Origin: Parasponia andersonii
Lineage: Eukaryota > Streptophyta > Magnoliopsida > Rosales > Cannabaceae
Reading direction: 5' to 3'
Assembly: GCA_002914805.1 (NCBI GenBank)
Contig: JXTB01000177.1
Span: 584,743-648,742, forward strand
DNA: 64,000 nucleotides
Shown: in pieces, positions 33,480-46,439 of the stretch
How positions within the stretch are numbered: the first letter of the stretch is position 1
Layout: each line of letters begins with the position of its first letter
The notes under the pieces: model-generated
The model's database searches: none
Told to the model about the DNA's origin: nothing
What the model saw: the letters and a program-made list of their open reading frames with translations, nothing else
Program-made: the position numbers and the translations under genes

Positions 33480-34640
33480 AGCATGCTAACATGGAAGACA
33501 GAAAAAACCTTTAACTTGGCAGGGAGCTAAAGCTTATAGGAGACCTTACCTACATGCTTGAGTACCGGAAATGGACCTTCGTACTTGTGCACTAACCCTT
33601 TATGCACATTTCTTAAGGTTTTGAATTGTTGGGGTAGCAGCTTGACAAAGATTAAATCCCCCTCTTGGTACTCGACATGCTTCCTCTTTTTGTCGGCCCA
33701 CTTCATCATTCTTTTAGAGATTTTATACAAGTAGGCTCTAGCCAACTCCCCTTGTTCATGCCATGCCTTGGCAACCTTCAATGCCGCGGGACTCTTCCTA
33801 CTGTAATTTACTGCTAAGGTATGTGGAGTCGTAGGTTATTGACCCATAATTATCTCGAAGGGACTCTTGCCCGTAGACTCACTCCTTTGGAGGTTAAAGG
33901 AGAATTGGGTTACATCAAGTAATTTTGCCCAATTTTTTTGATTGGCTCTCATAAAGTGCCTCAAGTATAGCTCCAGTAAGGCATTCATTCTTTCCGTCTG
34001 GCCATCACTTTAGGGTGAAAGCTAATAGAAAAGTTCAATTCTGAACCCATCAACTTGAATAATTTTGTCTAAAACCTTCTAGTGAATCATGGATCACGTT
34101 TACTTACGATGTTTAACAGGATTCCCCAAAGCTTCACGATATTCTTACAGCACGGTCTCATCGGCGGAACAATCAGGTGAAGCAGGTATGAAGATGGCAT
34201 ACTTATTGAAGCGATCAACCACCACTATAATATTGCCAAAGCCCTCTGACTTAGGTAGACCAGTGATAAAATCCATGGAAACACTCTCCCACGGCCTCTT
34301 GGGAATGGGGAGAGGTTCTAACAATCCTTCCGGTGATTATTGCTCCACTTTATCTTGTTGGCACACAAGACAAGTTCTTACATAGTCCTCGACATCATCG
34401 CTCAATTGAGACCAATAGTAGATAGATTTGATAAGAGTAACAGTGCATTTTTTACTTGGGTGACCAGCCCACAAAGAATCGTAGCACTCTTTAATAAGCT
34501 CTTTCTTTAAGCTCCCCTACTTGGGTATATAGAGTCGATTGCCTTTGGCATAGAGAATTCCGTTGCTCAACTAAAAACATCTTGCTTTCCTTCCTTCACT
34601 AGGGGTAGCAGGCTCTTAGTAAAAGCATCGTGTTCTAGCC
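33480..34640 (-). pseudogene. Reina-like integrase and C-terminal region remnant
   Basis: 33527-33781 reads EYQEGDLIFVKLLPQQF and HKYEGPFPVLKHVGKVSYKL, the integrase C-terminal domain, then a TAG replaces a Gln codon before LPAKLKV. Upstream (minus strand) pieces at 33950-34560 correspond to the integrase core, with a single-base deletion in the motif normally reading FHPQSDGQTER. Confidence 0.82.
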
Positions 34641-34649
34641 CTTCTTTGA

Positions 34650-36000
34650 TTTTCTCCATCAAAAGCTATCAGGCCTACTTAAGGTGGCCAGTTTCACCTT
34701 TCTACTTAGGGCATCCACCACTACATTGGCTCTCCTAGGCTTGTATTCAAGCCTATAATTGAATTCTGAGTCTTACCACCGAGCTTGCTTGGGGATCAAC
34801 TTTTTTTGGGTTTGAAAGTAGCTTGTGGCAACATTGTCGGTCATGATCGTAAAGTGAGTACCCAATAAGTAGTGCCGCCATACCCGTAGGTAATGGATGA
34901 TGACAGTCATCTCTTTTTCTTGCACCGTGTAGCATCTCTCGGTGTTATTGAGCTTGCGGCTTTCATAAGCAATATGATACTTTTCTTACATTAGCACTCC
35001 ACCAATAGCAAAGTCAGAGGCATTCTTGTGAAGCTAATATTCCTTAGAGTGGTCAGATAAGCTGAGAGCCAACTCTTCGCTTACCGTTCTCTTCAAGTCT
35101 TCGAATGAAACATGACACTCAAATGTCCACTACTAAGACTTATTTTACTTGAGCAGGTTAGTAAGTGGCGCTGCTCTTTCTGAGTAGGACTTGATGAACT
35201 GCCTATAGTAGTTCACAAGTCCTAAGAAAAATCTCGTCTCTGGCACCTTAGTAGGAGGTTCCCACTCTTGAATGACTTGCACCTTGATTTCATCCATCAT
35301 AAGTTATCCTTTATCTTATACCCTCGGAACATCACAAGTTTCTTATCCTTTATCTTATACTCTAGGAACATCACAAGTTTCTTATCCTTTATCTTATACC
35401 CTAGGAACATCACTTCCTCTTGAGTGAAGGAGCACTTTTCCTTCTTGATGAATAGTTAGTTTTTTCTCAAGATCTCGAACAAATTCCTTAAATGTTCTAA
35501 GTGCTCTTTCATGGTCTTGCTATAGATGACTATATCATCAAGATAGACTACCACGAACTAATTGAGGTAAGGATGGAATAACTTATTCAGAGGGTGCAAA
35601 AGGTAGCAGGTGTATTATAAGACCAAATGGCATGACTAAGAACTCATAAGCACCATACCTTATCACACATGTGGTCTTGGGCTCATCTCCCTCCGCTATA
35701 CGCACTTGGTAGTATCCTGAGTGCTAATCAAACTTTGAGAAGTATCTAGCATTCCCAAGTTGATTGAACAAGTCGACAATAAGCAGGATGGGGTACTTGT
35801 TCTTTATCGTCACCTTGTTAAGAGCCCGGTAATCAATGCACATCCTTAATGAGCTATCTTTCTTTTTATGGAATAACACTGGAGCACCGAAAGGGGCTTT
35901 GGACGGCATGATGAAACCCACATCAAGCAACTCCTTTAGTTGTTTCTAGAGTTCTGCTAACTCCGAAGGGGCCATTCGATAAGGACTCATCGCGGGTGGC
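34650..36000 (-). pseudogene. Reina-like reverse transcriptase/RNase H remnant
   Basis: 35724-35930 shows [20 protein letters not shown] and [18 protein letters not shown]. The catalytic box YLDD is at 35534-35545. The RNase H part follows toward 34650. A 39-bp segment is present in three in-frame tandem copies at about 35304-35420, after the catalytic box. Many TAG stops. Confidence 0.85.
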
Positions 36001-36082
36001 CATGTGCTTGGCTCAAGCTCGATTTCATGATCTACCTCCTTCCTAGTGAATGTCTCTTGGGTAGGGCGTTAGGTATCACATC

Positions 36083-36600
36083 TTAGAATTTATCCAAGAT
36101 AACTTGCACCTTCATAGGCAAGTCACCTTGAAGTTCTAGTTCTTCATCATCATGCTCCTTTAAGAGGCCAAGTAACTCTCCTCCTCCCTCCTTAAGCCCT
36201 TTTTGAATTGAAGTGCAGAGAGTACTTAGTTTCTCACTTTCGTGGACCGCTCCGTTGGTACCACACAAGCCTTTTCACCATCCATGATGCATATAGGGTT
36301 GGCAAAAAGAACAAGGAATGCCTACACTATATTAAGGAATTCCAAACCAAGCACTACTACAAAGTCTTCCATTAATACCACTGATAGGCCAAGTTGGCCA
36401 GCCCATTAACCTAGGCTAGCCCAAATACCATGAGTAACCTCATGGATGAGGCCTGTTGCTGAGTTTACTGCCTTGAGGGAGCCTCCTCTATTGGACACCA
36501 TCAAGCCCAATAGCCTATCTTCTTCAATAGAGATAAAGTTGTAGGATGCATCTGTGTCAACCAAGGCATCTTGCCATTGATTGTTACATCCACAAAGAAT
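36083..36600 (-). pseudogene. Reina-like aspartic protease remnant
   Basis: Around 36540-36580 the minus strand reads DALVDTDASYNFIS, the retroviral-type protease active site with DTG changed to DTD. A G-to-A change explains it and should abolish activity. The frame then continues with stops to about 36083. Confidence 0.75.
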
Positions 36601-36699
36601 AGGCCCATAGCTTATGACTTAGGGGCCGATTGCAAGGCGTTAAGGAGTTGCAAGAAACCAATATGTGTACCACCATCTTCCCTATCTCCTCCTTCTTGG

Positions 36700-37860
36700 C
36701 TTAGCTTGGAGACGATTAAGGTATTGAGAGCTTTCATTTTAGGACACTCACATGTCCAATGTAGCCCATCACAAAGAAAGTACTCGACTCTTGGCTTGGA
36801 GAAGTTACGATCTTCCTTCTCCTCATCTTTGTTCTTGTGCTTGTAGGAGAAACTATCTTTATTCCATTTTCCTCGTTTTGATTACTCTTCTTCAATCTTT
36901 GCTCCACCACCCCTCTTGTCTTTGGCCTTAGAAGGGTCCTTGTTGGTAGAGTAATTAATAAGGCTCTCGGCTACAACAATAGCATTGACCAAGTCCTTGA
37001 CACTATGGCACTTGAGCTCTAACTTGGCCAAATTCTGAAGACCATCCATGAACAAGAACAGGGCATCTTTATCTTAAGTGTCAGGAACTTCGAGTAAGAG
37101 TTTTGTAAACTCTTTCACGTAGTCTCTAACACTACCAGATTGTTTGAGGCAGTAAAGACGACCTTTTGCCTCCTCTTCGGCATTCTCAGGGAAGAACTGC
37201 CTCTTTAGTTCTCTCTTGAAGTCATCAAAGGTGGCTATAGTGCACTCCCCTCGTTGTATCTTCTTGTATCTTTGCAGCCACTCTAGCATGGCGGTATCGG
37301 TTAGATACAAGGCCGCATTACAAATTTTACAGGCATCGTCCATCGCACTAGCGACCTCGAAGTATTGCTCGAGTCCCTATAGGAAGTTCTCAACTTCCCG
37401 AGCATTTCGAGTACCATTGAAGGTATTTGGTTTAGGCACCTTGAACTTTTTTGCCTTAATGGTTGTTATGGTGGTCACCCCTATGGCCACCGCTTACTTG
37501 AACAAAGCAAGATTATCACTCATCTCATCTACTCTATATAAAACATTAGTGAGTTTTCCTTGGAAGATATCTTGTACCTTAGCAATCTTTGAATAAAGGG
37601 ACTCAATCTCACGCCTTAAGATGGCCTTTAGCCCGCCAAGCACATTTTTGACGTCGTTGTGGATTTTCGCATCTTCGGTCTCCAAACCGTCGCAACGGCT
37701 ATCTAGATCGTCTACTCACTTGCCCAACGTGCCTAAGTTGGACTCTAGTCGGGACACTCTAGTCTTCAAACTAGTCATCACATCCCTTGACTTACCGTGG
37801 GTAGCACCCTTCTTACTTTATCACGCCCAGATTTAGAAGCACTAACTTCAATAGGGTCAG
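36700..37860 (-). pseudogene. Reina-like gag with degraded zinc knuckle
   Basis: 37074-37343 reads WLQRYKKIQRGECTIATFDD and FKRELKRQFFPENAEEEAKG, the retrotransposon gag core; 37494-37685 is the helical N-terminal part. At about 36735-36795 the knuckle reads YFLCDGLHWTCECP, where the first zinc-binding Cys has become Tyr. Stops separate the pieces. Confidence 0.83.
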
Positions 37861-37921
37861 GAGTTACAGTCATGGTCTTCATATAGACAATGGAACCACT
37901 AAGATATAACGAGCAACCAAA

Positions 37922-37933
37922 GCTCTGATACCA
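37922..37933 (-). other. Primer-binding site of the Reina-like element
   Basis: The minus strand reads TGGTATCAGAGC exactly, the initiator-Met tRNA site, three bases inside the 5' LTR. Confidence 0.9.
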
Positions 37934-37936
37934 CGC

Positions 37937-38594
37937 TGTCACGGTCCTTGCCTCAAACTAGACAATCGTGCGGTACTTAGCACAGTCTGTCATACTAGGT
38001 CAGCCTACCAATACTCAAGAAAAGAACTTAGAGTAAGTTGAGAGACAAAGTGGCAAACAATAAGAGAGTTTGAGTGAATAAAAACTTTGTATTACTCTTA
38101 GAGTGCTTACAACTCTTACAAATGAGACTTATGTACAAATGAACCTAAGGGGTCCTTTATACAGACAAAGCCTAAACCAATCAAGGATTATGATCGTGCC
38201 AAGTGGCATGATCTTACAAACGGTTTAGAATCTTCCCAAATAAAATAGTAATATCTACAAAGATATTTATATGGAGAAATCTAGAACAAGTATGATTTAA
38301 ATTCTTCTAGGAGGTTCACCCACCATCTTAGTTCTTCCAAGTCATTCTAGGAGCTTTTAGGACCATCTCAACCCATTTAGCACTATGCGGCCTTGTCTAA
38401 AGCATTCTAGGACTTAGTAGTACCATCTAAAATTTTCTAGCATGGTCAAGACCTCTCTTGATTATTGTAGAAGTGTTCACGACGTTCTAAGGCCTTTCTC
38501 TATCATTTTGGGTGAGCAGTATATATATAAAGAATCTTAGAGCCATGAACAATAACATTCGGACTTTGGAGAGCCAAATGAGTGAGGCGTAACA
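37937..38594 (-). repeat. Right (5') LTR of the Reina-like element
   Basis: It starts TGTCACGGTCC and ends GAGGCGTAACA, with the same length as its partner. The terminal ACA of this copy is ATA in the left LTR. Confidence 0.9.
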
Positions 38595-38598
38595 TTAA

Positions 38599-39849
38599 TC
38601 TCGCCTAATTAAACATGAATATAGCTTATATTTCACACAAAATTCTACTTAGGCCAATACTGCCTATTTTAAAAAGAAAATTGGCAACACCAAAGTGACA
38701 CATAGTTTCCACTGACCTAACTTGCAAATTATCTATTGCCATCTCGCTTTCCACTAACTGTTTCCATCATTAAAAAGATTCTTTAATTCATCCTTGATCT
38801 GCTAAAAAGTAATTTTGGAAATTTACACTTTTCTTACACTTTTACCCTTAAAATTGAATTGATCACCATTTGTTCTATATGATCCTTTGGTGACCAAATT
38901 TTGGAGTGTAAGCCTAATATCAAGATTTATAAATATTAGGCCATCTAAAATTTTTAAAAATTGCACTAAATTTGAAAAAACAGGCGATGAAAATGACATT
39001 TTTATCCTATTTTTAAAGTTTTTTTTTACATTTTACAGAAAACTGAGATTCTTTCATTAAAATTTATATTTTTAATAATGACAACAAGTTAGATTAATTC
39101 CTACCAGTTTTAATGAGCTTGCCACAAAATTTTTGCACAAAACCCTAATTTACACAATTAGGATATTCAGCTCACCGAGCCATTTTTAGAAGTTTCGATA
39201 AAATTCGGCGATGTCTGAGCAAAGTATGAAATACAATTACACTCAAAACAACTCTTTTTGTACTATCAATAAATCACAGAGTACAAGAATTCTCTTTGTT
39301 TATTAACTACAGAATTTCAAGGGCATAACAACTGCCTTGCATTGACAAAAAGGTAGTATAATTTAATATCAGTCTTTCAATGAGTATTAAAATTCTAAAG
39401 GAACTGTGACTATTTTTAAAGTGAACAATTTTTAGCTTGCTAAGAGAAAATATAAAGATATTAGAGGGGAAGCTGATAAGTTTTAAATTTTAAATATTAA
39501 ACTAATTAAAAGAAAATCAAGATTTATTTAAATCAATTTAAATTACGGATACTTAACCAAGATTTAAAAATTTTCTCTCATTCATCTCAATTATTGAACA
39601 TGAATTCTTGATCAATTAATCAATATTTTAAATATGTTTTTTTTTATATGTATATATGAATTATGAGTTTTTTCCTTTTTCTGTGAAAGACGTTGTTGTG
39701 GAAAATAAAGATTTCCAATGACTTAGTAAGTATTCTGAACCTCTTTAACTTTGTTTGATCTTCTGATACTGTTTGATGTTCTCATACTTAATTTTCTTTT
39801 TGCAGTTCACTATATTTGACAAGAATTGAATGATGATGAGCTCAGTAGT
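38599..39849. other. Non-coding spacer between two gypsy elements
   Basis: AT-rich; no ORF, RNA gene or repeat structure that I can support. It is native DNA between the TTAA duplication of one element and the ATTTA duplication of the next. Confidence 0.45.
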
Positions 39850-39854
39850 ATTTA

Positions 39855-42215
39855 TGTCACGACCTGAACCCGAGAATTTCACAAGTAAAAATTCAATAAT
39901 TGTTTTTGAAAAGTTTATAAAAATAGTTTTAAAAGTAAAATTTCTACAGTTTTACGATTACCGCTAGAAGTAGATTAATAATAAAATTAATAAAATAAAA
40001 CCAAGTAACATTATCATTATTCTCACAATCCAACATAATAATTATACAGACCAAATCCGTGAAATAGACCCTTAAGTATTATTACAAGCCAAGAAAATAA
40101 AACAGAAGTATTTTACATAATTACCAGTTATGAAACAAGGTAACAAGCTCCTTACTACTCGACTCTTGAGTTCCTAAGATCATACTGAGCACTACATGAG
40201 AGTGGGAAAATAAGGAGTGAGTATTCATATGCTCAGTAGGAATTCAATTACCTTTTTGAGTGGACGCAATTTCTCAAACATGTATGGTTATTATCTTTAA
40301 ATCCATTTACAAATTAAGTTTATAAATCATTAGAATCCAAAATAATCACGTATTTAAAATCAAAAATCAAATTCACATCATTGTACATATCATACAGTAA
40401 CAAGATATAAGAGTAAGCTCTCATCATCTATTCATGAGCTTGTAATACCTCTGTAGCAGAGGTACTCAGCATCTTGAGATTACCTGAAGATGTTTCAACA
40501 AAAACCTGCGTAAGGCCCTAAGGCCTAGGTCTCTCATCTAGCAATGCAGCAACTTGCTAGTGATCAAAACTACCACACTGTGATAATAGAACTCAACTAT
40601 GTGATTCTATAGTATATATAACATGTAACAGTTCACAATAACCATGCATCCAAGAATCAATCAAATCATGCTTTAAGATCTAACTTGGCATTATATTGGG
40701 ATTTATTATAATATGGGCAGCACACCACTGTTTTACCCTATAATCACAATTTAAAAATATGTATAAAGCTCCACATAGTCTAATCTTAGTATAATTCAAC
40801 ATATTTCAACAATTATCAAATCATCGTAAAATCACAATTTTTCATAATTAAGTTTTAATGCAATTAAAAATATAAAGTGATATAAAATCAGGTAATTGAA
40901 CCCCTACCTTGATATCGTAATAATACCAAGCTAATGACATTCGAAGAATCCCCGGTTGATCACTTGAGTATTAGAATGGTCATTTCGGAATGTTGGTAAG
41001 TTTACTTTAAAAAGTATCTTTTTCAAAGGATCCTTAAATAGAAAAATGGAGGTTGCCACCGAATTCAGAACACCTAAAAATGCTAAGTTAGACTTATAAT
41101 TTGTCGAATGTGGGTTCCGATGTGGGACCCGACCTATCGCACACTCGACACTATTCATGAGCCATGTGGCTCGATTTTTGTGCCATTTCAGAATATAATG
41201 ATATTTTTTTATCAAACTTTGTCTCTTAACCTCACTAAGTGAAAATTCAAGGTCAGAATTTAGTTTTAAGGTCCCGAACAACCTTAAATGGGCTTTAAAA
41301 TTCAAAAGTTACAAAAATATCACTTTTTCAAAATATTTAGAAAAATGTTCACTTTTTTGATTTGATAATCAACACGTCTTTGAATTCTATTTCGACACCA
41401 CAAAATCATATTTATTCCCATCTAAATCTCTTCTTTCACATAGTATAATTTTCTCGGTCTAAATAATTATTTTATGAAATAATTACTAAAATACCATAAA
41501 TCAAATATTAAAATATGGTAATAGTGATGAGCCACTCATTGGCGTCAAGTTGAGTCGTCAAACTAATTGGAAAAGATTAACGACGATGAGAGGAAGCAAA
41601 ACGTGCCAGTGGTAAAATACTACGACGCTGAACGGTGAAGATTTGGCTAGAAAACTTCTATAGAGGCGGTAATTTCAGAGACTTAGATTTTTAGCCACCA
41701 ACTGCGAAATCCGACGGCGATAGGTAGCATGATATCATCGGCAGTTGGGTAAGGGCGCATGAGGCTGCTCAGGCAGCGGTTGGCTTCCTTGTGAATAGTA
41801 GCCAACGAGAGAAAATTTTAAGGGCTCGGGACCTTAGGGGGATTTATTGGCAATTTTTGAAATTGTTGCCCACATGCCAGCTGTTGGACGTGTGGGGTAC
41901 TATTTCATTAATTGTACTTTGGCCCAAATTTCAACAAATTCTTAAAATTTTACCCGCATTTATTTACACTTTAGGCCCTAATGTCTAATTTCTTTCTCAC
42001 TTAAGTCCTAATGAACCTAGACTTTATTTTGTGAGATTCAACAAAATTACTTTAATTTAATTATTTTAGATATTTTATTTAAATAATACAAAATATTAAA
42101 ATTATCAAAATGCCATTCTCTTTAAGAATCACTCTTTTGCCCTTTCACAAAATATTAAAATTATCAAAATGCCATTCTCTTTAAGAATCACTCTTTTGCC
42201 CTTTCAGATTTTACA
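39855..42215 (-). repeat. Left (3') LTR of the Tekay-like element
   Basis: TGTCACGACCTGAACCC to CAGATTTTACA, 2361 bp. A 58-bp unit is tandemly duplicated at 42089-42204, near the sense start of the LTR; the other LTR has one copy. Short ORFs at 40931-41305 and 41791-41988 fall inside it and are not genes. Confidence 0.9.
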
Positions 42216-42717
42216 TCCTTCCCACCTTAAAGGAATTTCGCTCAAAATTCGAATACAACACATAGATTAAAGTATAACTTCAAGCTGAAAGTTAAACAGA
42301 TGAGGATATTTCTCATATATTTCTACTTTAAGCTCCTAAGTGGCTTCAGCTTCTTTAGGGTATTACTAGAGAATCTTTACAAGTGGTATCTCTCTATTGC
42401 GAAGCACTTTGAGCTCTCTTCCTAATATTCGAACTGCTTATTCCTTATATGTACATCTTCTTATATTGGTATTTCCACGTACTAAATGAAATGTGATGAT
42501 CCAAGCATATAATTACTAAGCATTGAGATATGAAAAATATTGTGAACTTAGCCCAATTATGGTGGCAAATCTAAGCGATACACTACACGCCCAATTCTAG
42601 AAGTAATTTCAAATGATCCAATATACCTTGGAACCAATTTACCTTTAACTCCAAATTTTAGTGATCCCATGCCATTGTGATATCTTGAATTCTTAAATGA
42701 CACCTAGTCCCTCACAT
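42216..42717 (-). pseudogene. Tekay-like integrase C-terminus and tail
   Basis: This is the continuation of the integrase on the far side of the insert: the minus strand reads RFGVKG-type sequence (here LKFGVKGKLVPRYIGSFEI) and then the tail up to the LTR. A TAG stands at the Trp of the GDW/V motif (42705 region). Confidence 0.75.
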
Positions 42718-43645
42718 AATTAAAAAATCAATAATAACATGATTGCATAATATTTTATATATATGTCATTTATACATGTATACTTTTGAGTAGTCGTTAT
42801 ATTTGTTATTTCTATAACTATTACTCTTTTAATTATTTTACATTTAAATGCTCTGAACATTCTCATTGGTACAAGGTTGACGTGAATTAAGTCGATTATT
42901 CCAATTTTAACTACTTTTATAGTAATTCTATAAGAACTAGTAAATTTTTATATTTTATTAAGTGTATTTTTTAGTCATATTATTGATCGTATACACTTGA
43001 GAATCCTCTACTGTATGATTATTATTATTTGTTTTCTTCAGTTCTATTTGTATCCTTATATATACGTGTAATCATTTTTTTATTTTATTTTAATACAATT
43101 AAAAATTATAAGTAGATATGTATACTTTTTATCAACTAAATTTGTTATGTCAGTAAAGTTCATGAATAGTATAAATTATTTACTAGATTCTATTCTTACG
43201 ACCGCTAGCCTTTTTTTTTCTTCTTCTCCGTTCCTTTATCTTCCAGTTTATCATATACAATCATACATATAAACCAGACCTTTACCAATTATTTTCGTGC
43301 AAAAAGGCATAGTCAAATTACGGTCTTTGGTTTCAATCATTACTAAGGTAATCTTCCTTTATTAATATTACTTTCGGATACATTTATGTCTTTCATGAAT
43401 TGTGTATATCCAACTCTTGGTTTTTGATTATAAGAGTATATATGTATGTACTATGATTATTAGTGTCAAGTTATATATGTGTATGGAAGCTACTTTTCTT
43501 GCTATTAATTATTCGAGATGGTTTAAGCAATCTAAATTTAGTGAACTAAACACTAATGATTTTAATTGATGGTTTTACTTATAAAAAACTATTCTTAGCA
43601 TTGAACTCAAGTTAGTGTCGCTTTTCATATGATTTTTTCTCCTTG

Positions 43646-43646
<1 letters not shown>

Positions 43647-43677
<31 letters not shown>
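43647..43677. repeat. (TA)n microsatellite
   Basis: About 15 uninterrupted TA dinucleotides. Confidence 0.9.
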
Positions 43678-43684
<7 letters not shown>

Positions 43685-44664
43685 GAGACAAAATTAAACA
43701 AATCAAATCCTTAAACTTGCTTTCATACCATTTGTGTGGGATATTATGAGGTATATTCACAGAAATTATTATTCTCTTATTATATATATACTTGTTGGTG
43801 GTATTTACTTGAATTAAGTTATGTTGTACATATACTAAGCAGAAAAGAAATCATAAATTTTGGATTTGATCATTAGCTTTAGAAGTTTGTGCATAAACTT
43901 TTTGTGTCTTACATTGATGATTAGTTAATGAGTTTTATTTTAAATTTAAAACTATTTCTAACTATTTTCAAGAATTCTATTCAAGTGTGTATTAATAAGT
44001 TGAGAGTAAATTACATGTTGTGTCATTAGATTATTTTAATTGTATCACTACAATGGTTGATAATTAATTGCCGTTGTCTAATCTTTCTATTTGAAGTTTT
44101 CGTAAGACTTAGACTTAAAATATCTGCATGATAATTTTTGTAAAGATACATGTATATACATATTTAGCAAAAGCTAGAGTTAAACCGAAAAATGAATATT
44201 TGGGGTCTAATATTGTAAACTGATTTCACATGACTATTTGTAAAATATTATAATCCTTCATGACTATTTGTGTAAAGCATGAAAATCAAATTATTCTTAG
44301 TCTAAATATTTTGTTCCATATTTTACTTTTGTGTCATTAGCTTGTGGTTTGTATTCCCATATTTTGAAACATAATAATAACATAAATATAGACTATATTT
44401 AGTCTAAATATAGTCCATGTTTAAGATTTAAACTTATCTATCATTATGTGCTTAGTGATTATAGATATTTATCATTTAAATAATAATAATAGTAAAAAGA
44501 GCACATCAACTATACCAAGAGCGAATAGCATTTCACAAAAAAGAAAACACAAAGAAGCTCAAGATCGAGTTAAGTAATATTACACCTGTATATTACACCT
44601 GTAATATAAGAAATTCTTTGTTTCTATAAATTTGTGGAATTTGTAAATATGAAATTTTTGAATA

Positions 44665-44671
<7 letters not shown>

Positions 44672-44696
<25 letters not shown>

Positions 44697-44697
44697 T
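44672..44697. repeat. (AT)n microsatellite
   Basis: 13 uninterrupted AT dinucleotides. Confidence 0.9.
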
Positions 44698-44797
44698 CAT
44701 TCTGCTTTGTATGAGATATACATACTTGGTGTATTTATATTACCCCACGAGTATTGGTGAATAGGATATAGCAAGTCAGTGCCTAAATATGTGATAT

Positions 44798-44877
44798 GGT
44801 TCATTCGGGGACACTCTGGTTTGTTCAGCAACACTCTAGTCCTTTCAGGAACATTATAGTTTCTTCGGGAACACTTT
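44798..44877 (+). repeat. Four 20-bp tandem units
   Basis: Units of the form GGTTCATTCGGGGACACTCT, then three variants, follow each other without gaps. They lie upstream of a TATATATAAAAGG (about 44912), the place of promoter repeats in an LTR U3 region. Confidence 0.75.
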
Positions 44878-45489
44878 GATGACGGTATAAAGTGGACCTC
44901 TACTATATATAAAAGGGATTTTTTGGAGCTCGAGACCTCTATATAGTTTATGATATATTATATGTTTCTAAGTGACTCAGTATGTAATTCATGGTCTTAT
45001 CAGGCAATATAATATACACGAGGATCCCAAATATATGAGTCTGCCCTCTATTACATGCACCATGTATCTGAATACCTTATTTGTTGAGTTTTATACTCAT
45101 AAATATTCTTACATTGTAAAGAGTACTGATGATATATGAAATTAGAAAGGAGTGCCGACTTTCTGACCACAGCCTGTGTATATGAGTATTTTGACACTAT
45201 GGTTTTCTGACAGAGGGTATTGTACCTATTTTTGGGTGTATGTATATTATGTATATATTGTATGAGAGGCCCACTTTATAAGGGTGTATATATATATATA
45301 CATTAGAGTATGTATAATTATGAGCGGAATTTTCTTTTTTCTTCTAGAAAGTTTAAAAAGTTTTAATTTTCCCCGATTTTACCAGTTCTAAGTCAAGTAG
45401 TGTCTCATGATCTCACTAAATATTTATACAAATACCCATACGTACATGTGTGGAATCAGGGTACATTACACGACTGCTTTGGTGTGACA

Positions 45490-46330
45490 TTCAAGAAAGT
45501 TTTGGACTCTACTTCACATCTCTTTGGGTCCGCATAGCTTTTCTGATGACTCTGCATAACCTTGAGTCTTTCCAGAATCTTGTTAATCTTCTCAGTAGTT
45601 TCTTGTATCAACTCTAGCCCAAGAGTAACACGTTTCTCTACACCAGTCTAACACAAGGTAGTTTACATGGTCTCCCATACAGTGCCTTATATGGAGCTAT
45701 GCCAAGACCAGTCTGGTAGCTATTGTTGTAAGTAAACTTCACCAATAACAGGTAATCATCCCAGCTCCCACAAAAATCTAGTATACAAAAACAAAGTATG
45801 TCCTTTAAAATCTGAATAATCCTCTCAGATTGGCCATTTGTCTGAGAATAATGAGCTATATTGAGATTCAGTTGTGTTCCCAAAGCTCTCTACAAAGCTT
45901 TCTAGAACTTTGATGTAAACCTTGGGTAACTATCAGAAACTATACTTAATGGCACTCCATACAATCGAATAAGATTATCAATGTAAAGACGACTAAGTTT
46001 TTTGAGTGAAAGATTAGAGCTAACTAGTATAAAGTGAGTGGTCTTCGTCATCTAATCAATTATCACCTAAACTTCATCGTTCTTTGTTCGAGTCATTGGC
46101 AAACCCATTACAAAGTTCATGGTGATCTTATCTCATTTCCACTCCAGCATGGGCAAAGGTTATAGTAGTCTAGCTGGTCTTTGGTGTTTTGTCTTGACTT
46201 GCTGACAAGTCATATACTTAGCTGCAAAAGTTGCTACATCACGCTTCATATCTTTCTACCAATACTGTCTTTTCAGATTATAGTACATCTTTATATTACC
46301 AAGATATACTGCAAACTTGGACTTATGAGC
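45490..46330 (-). pseudogene. Tekay-like integrase remnant (core)
   Basis: 45638-45883 reads AHYSQTNGQSERIIQILKDI and FTYNNSYQTGLGIAPYKALY, the integrase core end with its catalytic Glu in the SER motif. The frame runs to the junction with an insert at 45489 and resumes beyond it at 42717. Confidence 0.85.
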
Positions 46331-46439
46331 CTCAATCAGAATATTGCTAAGATAAGTAGCTTTCTTAGCCTTGAAGTACTATAAATTGCAGTCACCAATT
46401 GCCACTGAGTTCTTCTAATCCTAAAAAGTAAATACAGCT

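Larger units (their letters stand above)
32534..38594 (-). mobile_element. Complete antisense Reina-like Ty3/gypsy retrotransposon
   Basis: Two 658-bp LTRs (32534-33191, 37937-38594), a PBS at 37922-37933, a polypurine tract next to the left LTR and flanking TTAA on both sides (32530-32533, 38595-38598) define a full 6061-bp minus-strand element. Minus-strand domain order is gag, zinc knuckle, protease, reverse transcriptase, RNase H, integrase, C-terminal tail. Short LTRs, small total size and the gag sequence fit the Reina lineage of chromoviruses. All domains carry stops or frameshifts, so it is dead. Confidence 0.9.
42718..45489 (+). repeat. Inserted LTR-like sequence inside the integrase
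   Basis: This 2.8-kb AT-rich block interrupts the integrase between two parts that join in homology. Its right end GCTTTGGTGTGACA is a typical sense LTR terminus of chromovirus type; the left end is not clear. It holds (TA)n runs at 43647-43677 and 44672-44697 and four 20-bp tandem units at 44798-44877. No coding sequence, so most likely a solo LTR. The ORF at 43575-43760 is chance. Confidence 0.6.

Noticed and set aside
40931..41305. 124-codon minus-strand ORF
   Set aside because: Lies wholly inside an LTR whose partner at 52800-53300 does not keep the frame.
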